From Rhizobium freirei PRF 81 (GTDB lineage: Bacteria > Pseudomonadota > Alphaproteobacteria > Rhizobiales > Rhizobiaceae), in the NCBI RefSeq assembly GCF_000359745.1, contig NZ_AQHN01000088.1:1-64000 (forward strand): a DNA stretch of 64,000 nt. Reading direction: 5' to 3'. Position numbers and translations under genes: made by a program. This document shows, piece after piece, positions 25,668 through 34,593 of this stretch. The notes under the pieces were generated by a model, which had not been told where the DNA came from, ran no database searches, and was given only the letters and a program-made list of their open reading frames with translations. Within the stretch, counting starts at the first letter, position 1, and every line of letters begins with the position of its first letter.

Positions 25668-27414
25668 CATCACCACGGACGTTCTGATCATCGGTACGGG
25701 ACCCGCCGGCTCGGCGACGGCCGCACTGCTTGCGACCCATGGTCTCGAGCCGATGGTCATCAACCGCTATCGCTGGCTGGCGAGCACGCCACGCGCGCAC
25801 ATCACCAACCAGCGCACGATGGAAGTTTTGCGCGATCTCGGCCGCGATGTGGAGGAGGAGGCCTATCTCTTCGCGGTCGAACAGGATCTGATGGGACAGA
25901 ACGTCTTCTGCACGGCGGTCGCCGGCGAGGAGATCGGCCGCATGCAGAGCTGGGGCAACCATCCGCTCTCGCGCGCGGAACATCAGCTGTCTTCGCCTGC
26001 CCACATGAACGACCTGCCGCAGACCTATATGGAGCCGCTTCTGTTCAAGACGGCCTGTTCGCGCGGGGCGCAAGCCCGCATGTCGACGGAATATCTGAGC
26101 CATGTTCAGGATGCGGAAGGCGTCACCACGACCTGCCTTGATCGGTTGACCGGCAAGGAATTGACCATCCGCTCGAAATTCCTGATCGGTGCCGATGGCG
26201 GTAACTCCAAGGTGGCTGAACATGCGGGCCTGACCTTCGAAGGCAAGATGGGTGTAGCCGGCTCGATGAACATCTTGTTCGAGGCGGATCTTTCTCGGTA
26301 CGTCGCCCACCGGCCCTCGGTGCTTTATTGGGTGCTGCAGCCCGGCGCCGACGTCGGTGGCATCGGCATGGGTCTGGTGCGCATGGTGCGGCCGTGGAAC
26401 GAATGGCTGATCGTCTGGGGCTATGACATCAATCAGCCGGCGCCACAGGTCGATGACGCCTTCGCCACCAAGGTCGTGCGCGAACTGGTGGGCGTTGCCG
26501 ATCTCAAGCCGAAGATCAAATCCGTCTCCACCTGGACCGTGAACAACATGTACGCGACCACCATGTCGAACGGCCGGGTGTTCTGCATGGGTGATGCCGT
26601 CCATCGCCATCCGCCCTCGAATGGCCTCGGCTCCAACACCTCGATCCAGGATGGCTTCAACCTCGCCTGGAAGCTCGCTCTGGTGCTCAAGGGCCAGGCC
26701 GGCATGCGCCTGCTCGAAAGCTACCAGGCCGAGCGCGCGCCGGTCGCCAAGCAGATCGTCACCCGCGCCAACAAATCGATCGAGGAATTCGGTCCGATCT
26801 TCAAGTCGCTGGGTCTGCTCGATTCCGTCGATCCGGTGAAGATGCAGCAGAACATGGATGCGCGCTGCAATGACACCGCCGATGCCGAGCGCCAGCGCAC
26901 GGCAATCCGCGAGGCGATTGCCGACAAGGTCTATGAGTTCGATGCGCACGGCGTAGAGATGAACCATCGCTACGCCTCGAACGCCGTCGTCAAGGACGAC
27001 CAGCCGGAGCCGGCCTTCGAGAAGGATGCAGAACTGCATTTCCAGCCGACGACGTGGCCCGGCGCACGACTGCCGCATGTCTGGCTTTTCAACGATAGCG
27101 GCCAGAAGGTATCGAGCCTCGATCTCACCGGCCACGGCGTCTTCACGGTGTTGACCGGCATCGGCGGCGACGGCTGGGTCGCGGCGGCAAAAGCCCTGTC
27201 GAAGGAGTTCGGCCTGCCGATTGCCGTTCACAAGATCGGCCCGCGGCAGGAGTGGCAGGACCTGACAGGAGACTGGGCGCGCGCCCGCGAAATCCGCGAT
27301 GCCGGTGCACTGCTCGTGCGACCGGATCATCATGTGGCCTGGCGCTCGCTTGCGGCGGTCGATGAGCCCGAGCGCGAGCTTCGCCGCGTTTTGAAGACAA
27401 TTCTGGATCTGTGA
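25660..27414 (+). CDS. FAD-dependent phenol hydroxylase (TfdB/resorcinol hydroxylase-like)
   Basis: A 584-residue class A flavoprotein monooxygenase. The three family motifs are present: GTGPAGSATAALLATHG for the FAD ADP part (about residue 11), the DG motif in LIGADGGNSKVAEHAGL, and the GD motif in VFCMGDAVHRHPPSNGLG followed by NTSIQDGFNLAWKLAL. The C-terminal thioredoxin-like domain (about 430-584) is as in 2,4-dichlorophenol 6-monooxygenase and phenol hydroxylase. In this operon the likely reaction is hydroxylation of a dihydroxybenzene such as resorcinol to hydroxyquinol (1,2,4-benzenetriol). ATG 25660 is preceded by GGGAGG. An in-frame ATG at 25639 is possible. Confidence 0.9.
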   Translation: MADITTDVLIIGTGPAGSATAALLATHGLEPMVINRYRWLASTPRAHITNQRTMEVLRDLGRDVEEEAYLFAVEQDLMGQNVFCTAVAGEEIGRMQSWGNHPLSRAEHQLSSPAHMNDLPQTYMEPLLFKTACSRGAQARMSTEYLSHVQDAEGVTTTCLDRLTGKELTIRSKFLIGADGGNSKVAEHAGLTFEGKMGVAGSMNILFEADLSRYVAHRPSVLYWVLQPGADVGGIGMGLVRMVRPWNEWLIVWGYDINQPAPQVDDAFATKVVRELVGVADLKPKIKSVSTWTVNNMYATTMSNGRVFCMGDAVHRHPPSNGLGSNTSIQDGFNLAWKLALVLKGQAGMRLLESYQAERAPVAKQIVTRANKSIEEFGPIFKSLGLLDSVDPVKMQQNMDARCNDTADAERQRTAIREAIADKVYEFDAHGVEMNHRYASNAVVKDDQPEPAFEKDAELHFQPTTWPGARLPHVWLFNDSGQKVSSLDLTGHGVFTVLTGIGGDGWVAAAKALSKEFGLPIAVHKIGPRQEWQDLTGDWARAREIRDAGALLVRPDHHVAWRSLAAVDEPERELRRVLKTILDL

Positions 27415-27421
27415 GGCGATC

Positions 27422-28345
27422 ATGAGCGTAGAAGAAAAGGGCTATTTCACCGAGGAAAATTCCGTCGAGGTGGTTACGAGCCGCAACGCCAATGCCAGGG
27501 ATGCGCGGCTGAAGCAGGTGATGGAGGTCGTCACCCGCAAGCTGCACGAGACGGTTAAGGAGCTGGAGCCGACCCAGGACGAGTGGATGGAGGCGATCTT
27601 TTTCCTCACCCGCACCGGTCATACCTGCACCGACTGGCGGCAGGAATTCATTCTGCTCTCGGATGTGCTCGGCGTATCGATGTTGGTCGACGCGATCAAC
27701 AACCGCAAGCCGTCGGGCGCATCGGAAAGCACGGTTCTGGGGCCTTTCCATGTCGCGGACGCGCCGGAACTGCCGATGGGCGCCAATATCTGCCTCGACC
27801 AGAAGGGCGAGGACATGGTGATCAGCGGCCGCATCCTCGATACCGACGGCAGGCCGATCGAAAACGCGGTGCTCGACGTTTGGCAGGCGAATGACGAAGG
27901 CTTCTACGACGTCCAGCAGAAAGGCATCCAGCCGGATTTCAATCTGCGCGGCATATTCCGCACCGGCAAGGATGGACACTACTGGTTCCGTGCAGTGAAG
28001 CCGAAATACTATCCCATCCCGGAGGATGGTCCGGTGGGGCAGCTGCTCGGCGCACTCGGACGCCATCCCTACCGGCCGGCCCATCTGCACTACATTATCA
28101 AGGCGGATGGCTTCGAAACGCTGACGACCCATATTTTCGATCCCGACGATCCCTACATCCATTCCGATGCCGTGTTCGGGGTCAAGGAGAGCCTGCTTGC
28201 TGAATTCAGACTGAAGGACGATGCCGTCCGCGCCAAGGAACTCGGCTTCCATGGGCCGTTCTGGCAGGTCGAGCATGATTTCGTGCTGGCGCGGGAAAAG
28301 AACGCCAATACGGAGAGCAGGGCAGGGGCGTCAGGGACATTGTAA
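27422..28345 (+). CDS. Hydroxyquinol 1,2-dioxygenase
   Basis: A 307-residue intradiol dioxygenase that splits hydroxyquinol to maleylacetate. All four iron ligands are visible: the Tyr in EGFYDVQ, the Tyr in the KYYPIPEDGP region, and both His in RPAHLHY. The N-terminal helical dimerisation domain (about 25-105) has EPTQDEWMEAIFFLTRTGH, as in other hydroxyquinol enzymes. It closes the operon, 7 bases after the hydroxylase gene. Its product feeds the maleylacetate reductase encoded at 19807. It is paralogous to the Asn-substituted protein at the head of the operon and is the copy more likely to be catalytically complete. Confidence 0.93.
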   Translation: MSVEEKGYFTEENSVEVVTSRNANARDARLKQVMEVVTRKLHETVKELEPTQDEWMEAIFFLTRTGHTCTDWRQEFILLSDVLGVSMLVDAINNRKPSGASESTVLGPFHVADAPELPMGANICLDQKGEDMVISGRILDTDGRPIENAVLDVWQANDEGFYDVQQKGIQPDFNLRGIFRTGKDGHYWFRAVKPKYYPIPEDGPVGQLLGALGRHPYRPAHLHYIIKADGFETLTTHIFDPDDPYIHSDAVFGVKESLLAEFRLKDDAVRAKELGFHGPFWQVEHDFVLAREKNANTESRAGASGTL

Positions 28346-28398
28346 AACCGGAGCAATTCCAGCAAAAGCGCGAGGCGGTTTTGCGTTAGGATTGCTCT
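28344..28398. repeat. Rhizobial intergenic palindromic element
   Basis: The segment begins AAACCGGAGCAATTCCAG and folds on itself. The outer arms are GAGCAAT (28351) and ATTGCTC (28390-28396), the inner arms GCAAAA and TTTTGC around a GC-rich loop. It resembles from memory a dispersed element very common between genes in Rhizobium and Agrobacterium (RIME-like). It fills the 53-base gap between two convergent genes, so it probably also acts as a two-way terminator. Only one copy is seen in the window. Confidence 0.6.
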
Positions 28399-30690
28399 CT
28401 AGCCTGCGGCGCCGGAAAGCAGGGCGTAGTCTTGACCTCGCCTGTACGAGTCCTCGTTCTTCGCGCGGCAGAATTCGATCAACTGCTTCGAAGTCATCGG
28501 CCGCGCGAGAGCGTAACCTTGCAGCAGATGGCAACCAAGATCTTTCAGAATCCTGGCATGCTCCATTGTCTCCACGCCCTCGGCAACAATGTCGATGTTC
28601 TGCGACCGCCCGATTTCGATAATCGAGGAGACCAGGCGACGTTGAGACGATGACGTGACAATCGGCTTGATAATTTCGCGATCGATCTTCAGCCTTCGCG
28701 GTTCGAATCTCAGCAGGCTGACGATGCTGGCATGTCCGGTGCCGAAATCATCGATCTCGATTTCGATACCGAGCTTTTTGACGGCCGGAATGATCTCATT
28801 GAGAACGGGTTGGAGATCATCGAACGCGATTGTCTCAAGCAGTTCGAAGCAGAGGCGCCCCTTGGCGAAGGGAAGCTCGGACAATTCGGTGAACAGGTTT
28901 GTTTCAATCAATCGGCGCGCTGAGATGTTGACCGAGACGCGCGGGATGCGCATTCCCAAGCCATCCCATCTTGCGAGCTCGAACAGCGCCTTTTTAAGAA
29001 TCAGCCGATCCATGTCGCCGGAACGCCCCAGTCTCTCCGCTACGTCGAGAAACTTGTCCGGGCTGAGCAGACCGTTTCGCGGGTGATCCCAGCGGGCAAG
29101 GGTCTCTACGCCGGCGATATCCAATGTGCCTGCATCGAATTGCGGCTGGAAGAATGCAACCAGTTCGTCGCGGTCGAGCGCTTGGTTGAATTCGTCCGCC
29201 AGCTCTTTCGAATGGACCGCAGCGCTGCGAAGCTCTTCGGTGAAAATGGCCGCCTGGCCACGGCCCGCTCTCTTTGCTTCGTACAGAGCCAAATCAGCAT
29301 TTAGAAGCAACTGGCTGAAGTCTCGGGTGTTCGCGCATTCGGTTTCCCAGGCAACGCCAACGCTTGCGCCGACGACACACTCTGAACCGTCAATGAAAAG
29401 AGCCTGTTGTAGTGTGGTGACTATCTGCTGGGCCAACTCGCCTGCTCTGAGCCCGGGATCGTCACTCCAGCTGGCGAAAATGAACTCATCTCCACCGATC
29501 CGAGCTGCCACGTCGTTCGGACCTGTCAACTCGGTCAGACGCAAAGCGGTTGCCTGCAGGAGCGTATCTCCCCCAGCATGCCCTTTCGTGTCGTTGATCT
29601 CTTTGAAACGATCCAAGTCGATATGAATGAGTATCAGGCAATCTTTTGGACCAGGTCTACGCGGCTGCAAGATCATCCGGTCAACAAAACGTCGATTAGG
29701 AAGCCCCGTTAATGGGTCGTGTAACGACAAGTACTCCAGCCTTTGCTGCGCCTGAACGAGCTTCTTTTTATTAGATCGAAGCTTTTCAATGGTTTTTTGG
29801 CGTGACTTGGTCAGAAACCCAACCCAGATAATCGGCGCAACGACACATAAGGACAACAGGCTCGCATAAAGTTCAAAAGCGGTTATGCCCTTGTTTCGAC
29901 CCCATCCGCCCGTAGGCACGGCGACGAGGGTCCATCGGCCATACATCGTATTGACATATGCCTCGACCGGTTGCTTCGAGAAAGTCTCCAAGGTGCCGAG
30001 AAAAACCTGGTTGGGCAAGTTTGGTTCGGGTACGGCGCTGATGGCAATCTCGAGATCGGCCGAACCAAGCCCGCTATCTTGGTAGAGCCTCGATGTGTCT
30101 ATAACCCCCGAAATTAGGCCCCAGAAGATCTGGCTTGCTCCGTCATCTATATAGACCGGACACCTGACCACGAAGGCAGTTCCACCCTGAACAAGTTCCA
30201 CAGGGCCTGTCAGGACGATATTGTGGGTGTTGCGCGCCAGCATCGCGCCATCCCTTTGCTTTTCGTTCGTTCGGTAGTCGAGTCCGATAACCCTTTCGTT
30301 TTCTTTTTCTGGATAAACCCACCTTACCACCATGCCTGGCGCGGCGGCGAAGCTTTGCAATTGCGAATCGGGTTGCAAGATCCGCGCGGCAAGTTTGGAA
30401 AAAGCGTTCTGGTCCATCGCCGGATTGACGGCAATACCAGCAGCCAGGCCTTGCAGCAGCTTCACATTGCCATTGAGGTTTGTCTGAAGCCGGGATGATA
30501 TGGTGGCAAGCTCACCGGCAACAGCTGCTCGTTCATCGGCCCGCGAGCGTTCCTGTTGCCAATTCGTCGCCACGCATACGACGATTATTGCGATAACCGC
30601 TGCAAATATAGCGGGAGCAAATGCGCTAGTATTACTCACTGTGGAGCTCGCGAAACCGCACAATATCTTTGGATTTCTTCGAAACTTCAT
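28399..30690 (-). CDS. CHASE-GGDEF-EAL cyclic-di-GMP enzyme
   Basis: A 763-residue membrane sensor of c-di-GMP turnover. A first membrane helix (about 25-45) and a second (about 268-290) bracket a periplasmic CHASE-type ligand domain. GGDEF follows with an intact ARIGGDEF motif (about 420-430), then an EAL phosphodiesterase domain with the Glu of VETLARW, DDFGTGHASI and VAEGVETMEHA. Both active sites look usable, though the EAL triplet reads ETL. The gene is monocistronic and divergent from the histidine-rich peptide gene. The sensed ligand is unknown; in rhizobia such proteins switch between motility and polysaccharide production. Confidence 0.92.
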   Translation of the reverse strand: MKFRRNPKILCGFASSTVSNTSAFAPAIFAAVIAIIVVCVATNWQQERSRADERAAVAGELATISSRLQTNLNGNVKLLQGLAAGIAVNPAMDQNAFSKLAARILQPDSQLQSFAAAPGMVVRWVYPEKENERVIGLDYRTNEKQRDGAMLARNTHNIVLTGPVELVQGGTAFVVRCPVYIDDGASQIFWGLISGVIDTSRLYQDSGLGSADLEIAISAVPEPNLPNQVFLGTLETFSKQPVEAYVNTMYGRWTLVAVPTGGWGRNKGITAFELYASLLSLCVVAPIIWVGFLTKSRQKTIEKLRSNKKKLVQAQQRLEYLSLHDPLTGLPNRRFVDRMILQPRRPGPKDCLILIHIDLDRFKEINDTKGHAGGDTLLQATALRLTELTGPNDVAARIGGDEFIFASWSDDPGLRAGELAQQIVTTLQQALFIDGSECVVGASVGVAWETECANTRDFSQLLLNADLALYEAKRAGRGQAAIFTEELRSAAVHSKELADEFNQALDRDELVAFFQPQFDAGTLDIAGVETLARWDHPRNGLLSPDKFLDVAERLGRSGDMDRLILKKALFELARWDGLGMRIPRVSVNISARRLIETNLFTELSELPFAKGRLCFELLETIAFDDLQPVLNEIIPAVKKLGIEIEIDDFGTGHASIVSLLRFEPRRLKIDREIIKPIVTSSSQRRLVSSIIEIGRSQNIDIVAEGVETMEHARILKDLGCHLLQGYALARPMTSKQLIEFCRAKNEDSYRRGQDYALLSGAAG

Positions 30691-31137
30691 CAGATTGCCA
30701 TTTTTGAGGACAGATCTCCACTCTTGCAGAGTTTCTTTAAAGCAACGCTAACCCCAAGCGCCGAATTCCAGATGAGTCCGCGGCTCTACCGGTGATCGTC
30801 GCAAGGTTGCTATCCGTTCCAGAGCGGAGGAAACTCTCGAACGCTCACATGACCTCACCACGCTTTCATGAGTGATAAGAAGACGCGGGAATTTGCCGAT
30901 ATTTGTCGGCGAAAATGCGCGGGGCTTTCGTTTCCCTGTCTACCTGATCGCGCCGACCATCAATCAGAAGAATCATCGTTTCTCACCGTTAATCGTCAAC
31001 CACATCGCTGGCTGCACCTCAGACTTCCGCCGGGCTAGGTCTGGTCGAGACCATGCTAGCCGAGCGCCGGATCCGCGATCATTCATGCGCTGTTCAGCCT
31101 CGTGGTTCCAGGATGAGGATGATCATGGAGGCTCACT
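30691..31137. other. 447-base divergent intergenic region
   Basis: This stretch separates the divergent CHASE-GGDEF-EAL and histidine-rich peptide genes and must hold both promoters. Short open frames exist but have no ribosome sites or family likeness. A ribosome site for the peptide gene, GGAGG, is near 31129-31133. Nothing else is recognised. Confidence 0.6.
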
Positions 31138-31443
31138 ATGAAAATCTTTAGAAGTCTGCTTGCTGCAATCCTCGGTATCGGCTTGCTGATCGGCGCGGGC
31201 GCTGCGTCTGCCATGCCGATGATGAACATGGCGAAGCCGGAGGTTCAATCATCTGTTCAGACGGTTCGTTATCATCGCCACCACCATGGCCATTGGCACG
31301 GTCCGCGACATCACAGGCCTCACCACTGGCGATCGCATCGCAGCTACAGGAGCCATTACTGGCGCGGCCATCATCGCGGCTGGTACAAGGGTCATCACCG
31401 TCACCATCGCCATCACTCTCATTACCGTTACTACCGCTACTGA
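31138..31443 (+). CDS. Small secreted histidine-rich protein
   Basis: A 101-residue protein with a clear Sec signal peptide: MKIFRSLLAAILGIGLLIGAG, with a cut expected after ASA near residue 25. The mature part is almost entirely His, Arg, Tyr and Trp. It is made of degenerate HHRH, HWRGHH and HYRYY blocks, carries strong positive charge and has no Cys. The composition suggests binding of divalent metals (Zn, Ni, Cu) or anionic polymers outside the cytoplasm. Proteins of this look are common but poorly described in rhizobia. GGAGG is 5-9 bases before the ATG. The role is inferred from composition only. Confidence 0.75.
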   Translation: MKIFRSLLAAILGIGLLIGAGAASAMPMMNMAKPEVQSSVQTVRYHRHHHGHWHGPRHHRPHHWRSHRSYRSHYWRGHHRGWYKGHHRHHRHHSHYRYYRY

Positions 31444-32367
31444 CCGGCGCCCGCTAAAGGCGGCATGTGCATGATATCGAGCGCAGGACGGATCGCAGTG
31501 TTGTCGAGCGAACGGATAGCGACGGCAAGGACGTTTCCGTCAGCGTTGGTGGACGGGCAGGCGAGGTGATTCCAGTAGAGCAGGGCGATGACGCAATACC
31601 TGCAAGCGCGATTTCTTGGAGCAAGTCGGAGCGTCTGGAACTTTTCCCGCCCCGGTCTGCGGAATGAGGATTTGTCGGAGGCTCGGCCGGTGCGCAGCTG
31701 CCGGTCGGCAGCCGACCATTTGACGTCCTTCTCCCCCTGATCGACAAGGGTCGGCAGGAGATGCCTGTCTTCCTTCGCGAAGCTGGAATACAGATCGCAA
31801 CCGACATCTTAAATGTCACTTGGCATCTTGAATGATGTCTCGATCGCCGCGGAAATGGCGCGAACTAACTTCGCAACTATCTAAGCATTTCCGAATGATT
31901 ACCGCGGTTAACAACGGGCTGCCCGCTCTGTCGTCGTGAACCAATCCGTACCCGTTCCAATAATGGCTATCTTTGCCGTGGCTGTCATAGCCGCTAACAC
32001 GGCGACAACGCCACCGGCAAAATGAAGACGTGGGTCGATGACAGCGGCACTTATACCGCGGCAAACAGAGTTAATCTCGAGCAAGCACCAAGCAAGCGCT
32101 GCCACGGCGATGAAGGAGCCGCACCAACCAAAGCCGGCAAACCGAGCTAACAAACCCTCCCATCGTGATGAAATCACTTGGTCGAAGCGAGCTATTGTTA
32201 TTGGAAGACAGAAGAACAGTATCCGTTCATCACAGGAGAACGACAATCCGACGGGCGAGGCGAGTGAGGATTCCACACATCATTTCAGGCATTCATATCC
32301 GGTTCAGATGAGACATGCACAAATGCAGGTGTCCCTTAAGACACCCCCTAACTTTCGGAGGCAACAC
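31444..32367. other. 924-base region without a supportable gene
   Basis: No open frame here has a start codon with a ribosome site and family likeness. One minus-strand frame (about 31808 to 31443) is open for 120 codons but has no start, so it may be an old coding remnant. A minus-strand GTG frame at 31908-32276 is hydrophobic but lacks a ribosome site. The last 100 bases should hold the promoter of the PsiF-like gene. Confidence 0.5.
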
Positions 32368-32670
32368 ATGAAAATCACTTACGCTCTCGCTCTCGCCGGC
32401 ATGCTGGCATTCTCCGGTTCGGCTTTCGCCGCATCTTCAACCCCCGCAACCACCAGCACTGCCGTCAAACCGGCTGCCACAGCTACCACTACCACGACAA
32501 CAACGGCGAAGCCGGCCACGACCACGGCTGCCAAGCCGGCCGTTGCCGACACGCAGAAGCAGGCCGTTTCCAAAAAGTGTTCGGCTGATGCCGACGCAAA
32601 GGGTCTGCATGGCAAGGATCGCAAGAAATTCCGCGAGCAGTGCAAGGCCGCTGCCATGAAGAAGAGCTGA
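32368..32670 (+). CDS. PsiF-repeat secreted protein
   Basis: A 100-residue exported protein. The signal peptide covers about residues 1-22 (MKITYALALAGMLAFSGSAFA). A low-complexity Ala/Thr/Pro/Lys linker (about 23-68) follows, then one PsiF repeat at the C-terminus (CSADADAKGLHGKDRKKF, then REQCK) with its two Cys. In Escherichia coli psiF is phosphate-starvation induced, but the function of the repeat is unknown. CGGAGG is 6-11 bases before ATG 32368; an upstream in-frame extension would bury the signal peptide and is rejected. A strong terminator follows. Confidence 0.85.
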   Translation: MKITYALALAGMLAFSGSAFAASSTPATTSTAVKPAATATTTTTTTAKPATTTAAKPAVADTQKQAVSKKCSADADAKGLHGKDRKKFREQCKAAAMKKS

Positions 32671-32725
32671 AGCTCGTCGACCCGAACGGCCAAATTGAAA
32701 GCACATGCGTGCGCTAAAATATAGA

Positions 32726-32756
32726 ACGGGGTCGGAGAGCAATCTCCGGCCCCTTG
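32726..32756 (+). terminator. Rho-independent-type terminator after the PsiF-like gene
   Basis: GGGGTCGGAGA (32728-32738) and TCTCCGGCCCC (32743-32753) pair as an 11-bp stem with one G-T pair and a GCAA tetraloop. Only a short T-stretch follows (TTGT). It begins 57 bases after the PsiF-like stop, on the right strand to end that transcript. Confidence 0.75.
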
Positions 32757-32833
32757 TCAGTTGGGGATTTACGGTCCTCGAACGAATGTTTTGGACCCGC
32801 CAAACTCCGCGCGCTGTGGCGGAGGAGTTGGAA

Positions 32834-34428
32834 TGTCTTCTGTCTGGCAAAGTAGAAATGTCCGCTTGGCCGCCACGCGGCACAACGACCAGCCACGATC
32901 TGATCGGCTGATCCGGTTGCAAGATCAGATCGGGGCGGGTGATAATTACGCCCCTTCGGCTTTAGCTTTGAGACTATCCGATCGATATGTCACTCCGCAG
33001 CTTGTCGCCGCGACAGCGCTTTCTCCCGCCGCGCAATCACCGCCTGATCACTCATGAAGTCCTTCCGCCGGCCTGGCCCACGAGCACGTTTGACGTAGCC
33101 ATTCTTGTCGCTGTTGCTCTTCACCTTCGGCTTGTCCTGCTGCTCCTGGCGCTCCTTGATATAGGCAAGAACATCACCCAACCGCTTGTTCTCGGTGATC
33201 GCCGCATGCGTCACCCGCTGATCCTTGTCGAACACGGTGTAGGGCAGGGAATACCCCTGCCAACGCACCTCCAGCCGACCGTCCGCATAAGCATAGGTCT
33301 CGACATAGCGACCCACCAGACCGCGCGTCACCTCGGTCTCCTCCAGCATGATCCGCTGGCGCTCGAACGAAAACGTCAGCTGCGATCCGACATAACGCTG
33401 CTCGCGCTTACACAGGATCTCCGTCAACCGATCCGGCGCCAGATTCAGTGGCCGGTGCAGGTTGTCCGGGCGGGCAGGGACGATTGCAAATCGCGCATTG
33501 TAGTCCTCCATGAAGCCCGGCAAGAACGCATTGCCAGCCTCCATGGTGTCGATGCCAGAAAGCCTGAGCTCCTTGACCAGCCGGTCCTGCAGCGTCCGGT
33601 TCATCCGCTCGACCCGACCCTTGGCCTGGCTCGAATTTGCACAAAGAATCTCAATGTTTAGTTCCGAGAGTGCCCGCCCGAACTGCGTCATGCCCTGGCC
33701 ACCCTTGGCATCCTTCTTCGCCACCCGGAACACCGAGTGCTTGTCCGAATAAAAGGCGATCGGTGCGCCGTGCCGCTTCAGATAGAGCTCCAGCGCCTCG
33801 AAGTAAGTGAAGGCGCTTTCCGAACGAACAAAGCGCAACTGCATCAGCTTGCCGGTCGCATCGTCGACGAACACCAGCAGCGAACACGGCGGTCCGCGGT
33901 CCTCGAACCAACGGTGCTCGGAGCCGTCGATCTGCACCAGCTCACCATAGGCTTCGCGCCGCAGCCGCGGTTGATGAAACGTCCGCCGCTGCTTGCGCGA
34001 CAGCCAGAGGCCGGCATCCACCATCCAGCTTCGAAGCGTCTCGCGTGACACCCGCAAGCCATCGCGCTCGGCAAGCTTCTCGGCCGCCAGCGTCGGCCCG
34101 AAATCCGCATAGCGCTCACGAACCAGCGTCACCGCGTAATCGCGAACGCCATCACAAATCCGATTGTTCGACGGCCGGCCGATCGCCTTGTGCCGGATCG
34201 ACGCCGCACCGCCAGTGCTGATCCGATCCAGAAGACGACGGACCTGGCGCGTGCTCAGATCAAGCACATGCGCCGCCGACACCAGCGTCATGCGGCCGGC
34301 GATCACCTTCGACAAAATCTCGATCCGCTGCAGATCGCGCTCGCTCATCGCAATCAGTCCCATCCGCAATCTCCCAGGTCATCAAAAACCCGGGGAGAGT
34401 GACATTCCAACTTTGCAAAAACAGGACA
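32834..34428 (-). mobile_element. ISNCY-type insertion sequence (IS1202 group)
   Basis: An element of about 1.6 kb holding one transposase gene. Imperfect inverted ends of about 28 bases are visible. The left starts TGTCTTCTGTCTGGCAAAG (32834) and the right, read inward, starts TGTCCTGTTTTTGCAAAG (34428). In both the inner part repeats a GCAAAGTNGRAATGTC block, and similarity continues some 7 bases outside (GTTGGAA and GTTGAAG), so the exact boundaries are uncertain by about 10 bases. No clear target-site duplication could be matched. Both ends and the gene appear complete, so the element may still be mobile. Confidence 0.75.
32990..34363 (-). CDS. ISNCY family transposase
   Basis: A 457-residue transposase with an N-terminal helix-turn-helix region (about 10-55, including STRQVRRLLDRI). 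A DDE-type integrase core (about 150-310) follows: the first Asp is in VQIDGSEHRWFE, the second is in AFYSDKHSVFR, and the Glu is in KGRVERMNRTLQDRL. The C-terminal tail is very basic. This is the usual layout of the IS1202 group. ATG 34363 is chosen because GGGAG is 7 bases upstream. The frame is intact, so the element is potentially active. Confidence 0.92.
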   Translation of the reverse strand: MGLIAMSERDLQRIEILSKVIAGRMTLVSAAHVLDLSTRQVRRLLDRISTGGAASIRHKAIGRPSNNRICDGVRDYAVTLVRERYADFGPTLAAEKLAERDGLRVSRETLRSWMVDAGLWLSRKQRRTFHQPRLRREAYGELVQIDGSEHRWFEDRGPPCSLLVFVDDATGKLMQLRFVRSESAFTYFEALELYLKRHGAPIAFYSDKHSVFRVAKKDAKGGQGMTQFGRALSELNIEILCANSSQAKGRVERMNRTLQDRLVKELRLSGIDTMEAGNAFLPGFMEDYNARFAIVPARPDNLHRPLNLAPDRLTEILCKREQRYVGSQLTFSFERQRIMLEETEVTRGLVGRYVETYAYADGRLEVRWQGYSLPYTVFDKDQRVTHAAITENKRLGDVLAYIKERQEQQDKPKVKSNSDKNGYVKRARGPGRRKDFMSDQAVIARREKALSRRQAAE

Positions 34429-34593
34429 CTTCAACTTTGCGGCTACACGCGCAAATCAGATAACAAGAATTATGGAACCGAGCCCGATATCAGCATTGCG
34501 CGCCGCCAGCCGGACGCCCCGGCAAAAAGCGTCAACAGTGATGCAGTCTCTTAGACACGTGCCGGGCGAACCATACGAAGGGTCTCGCACAGA

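Noticed and set aside
25570..27423. 617-codon minus-strand frame opposite the phenol hydroxylase gene
   Set aside because: Antisense shadow; the plus strand carries all three flavin motifs.
28399..30690. EAL domain considered dead because the motif reads ETL
   Set aside because: The metal-binding Glu itself is kept and the DDFGTG and AEGVET segments are intact, so inactivity is not supported.
31908..32276. Possible small membrane protein on the minus strand
   Set aside because: Hydrophobic stretches exist, but the GTG start has no ribosome site and no family was recognised.
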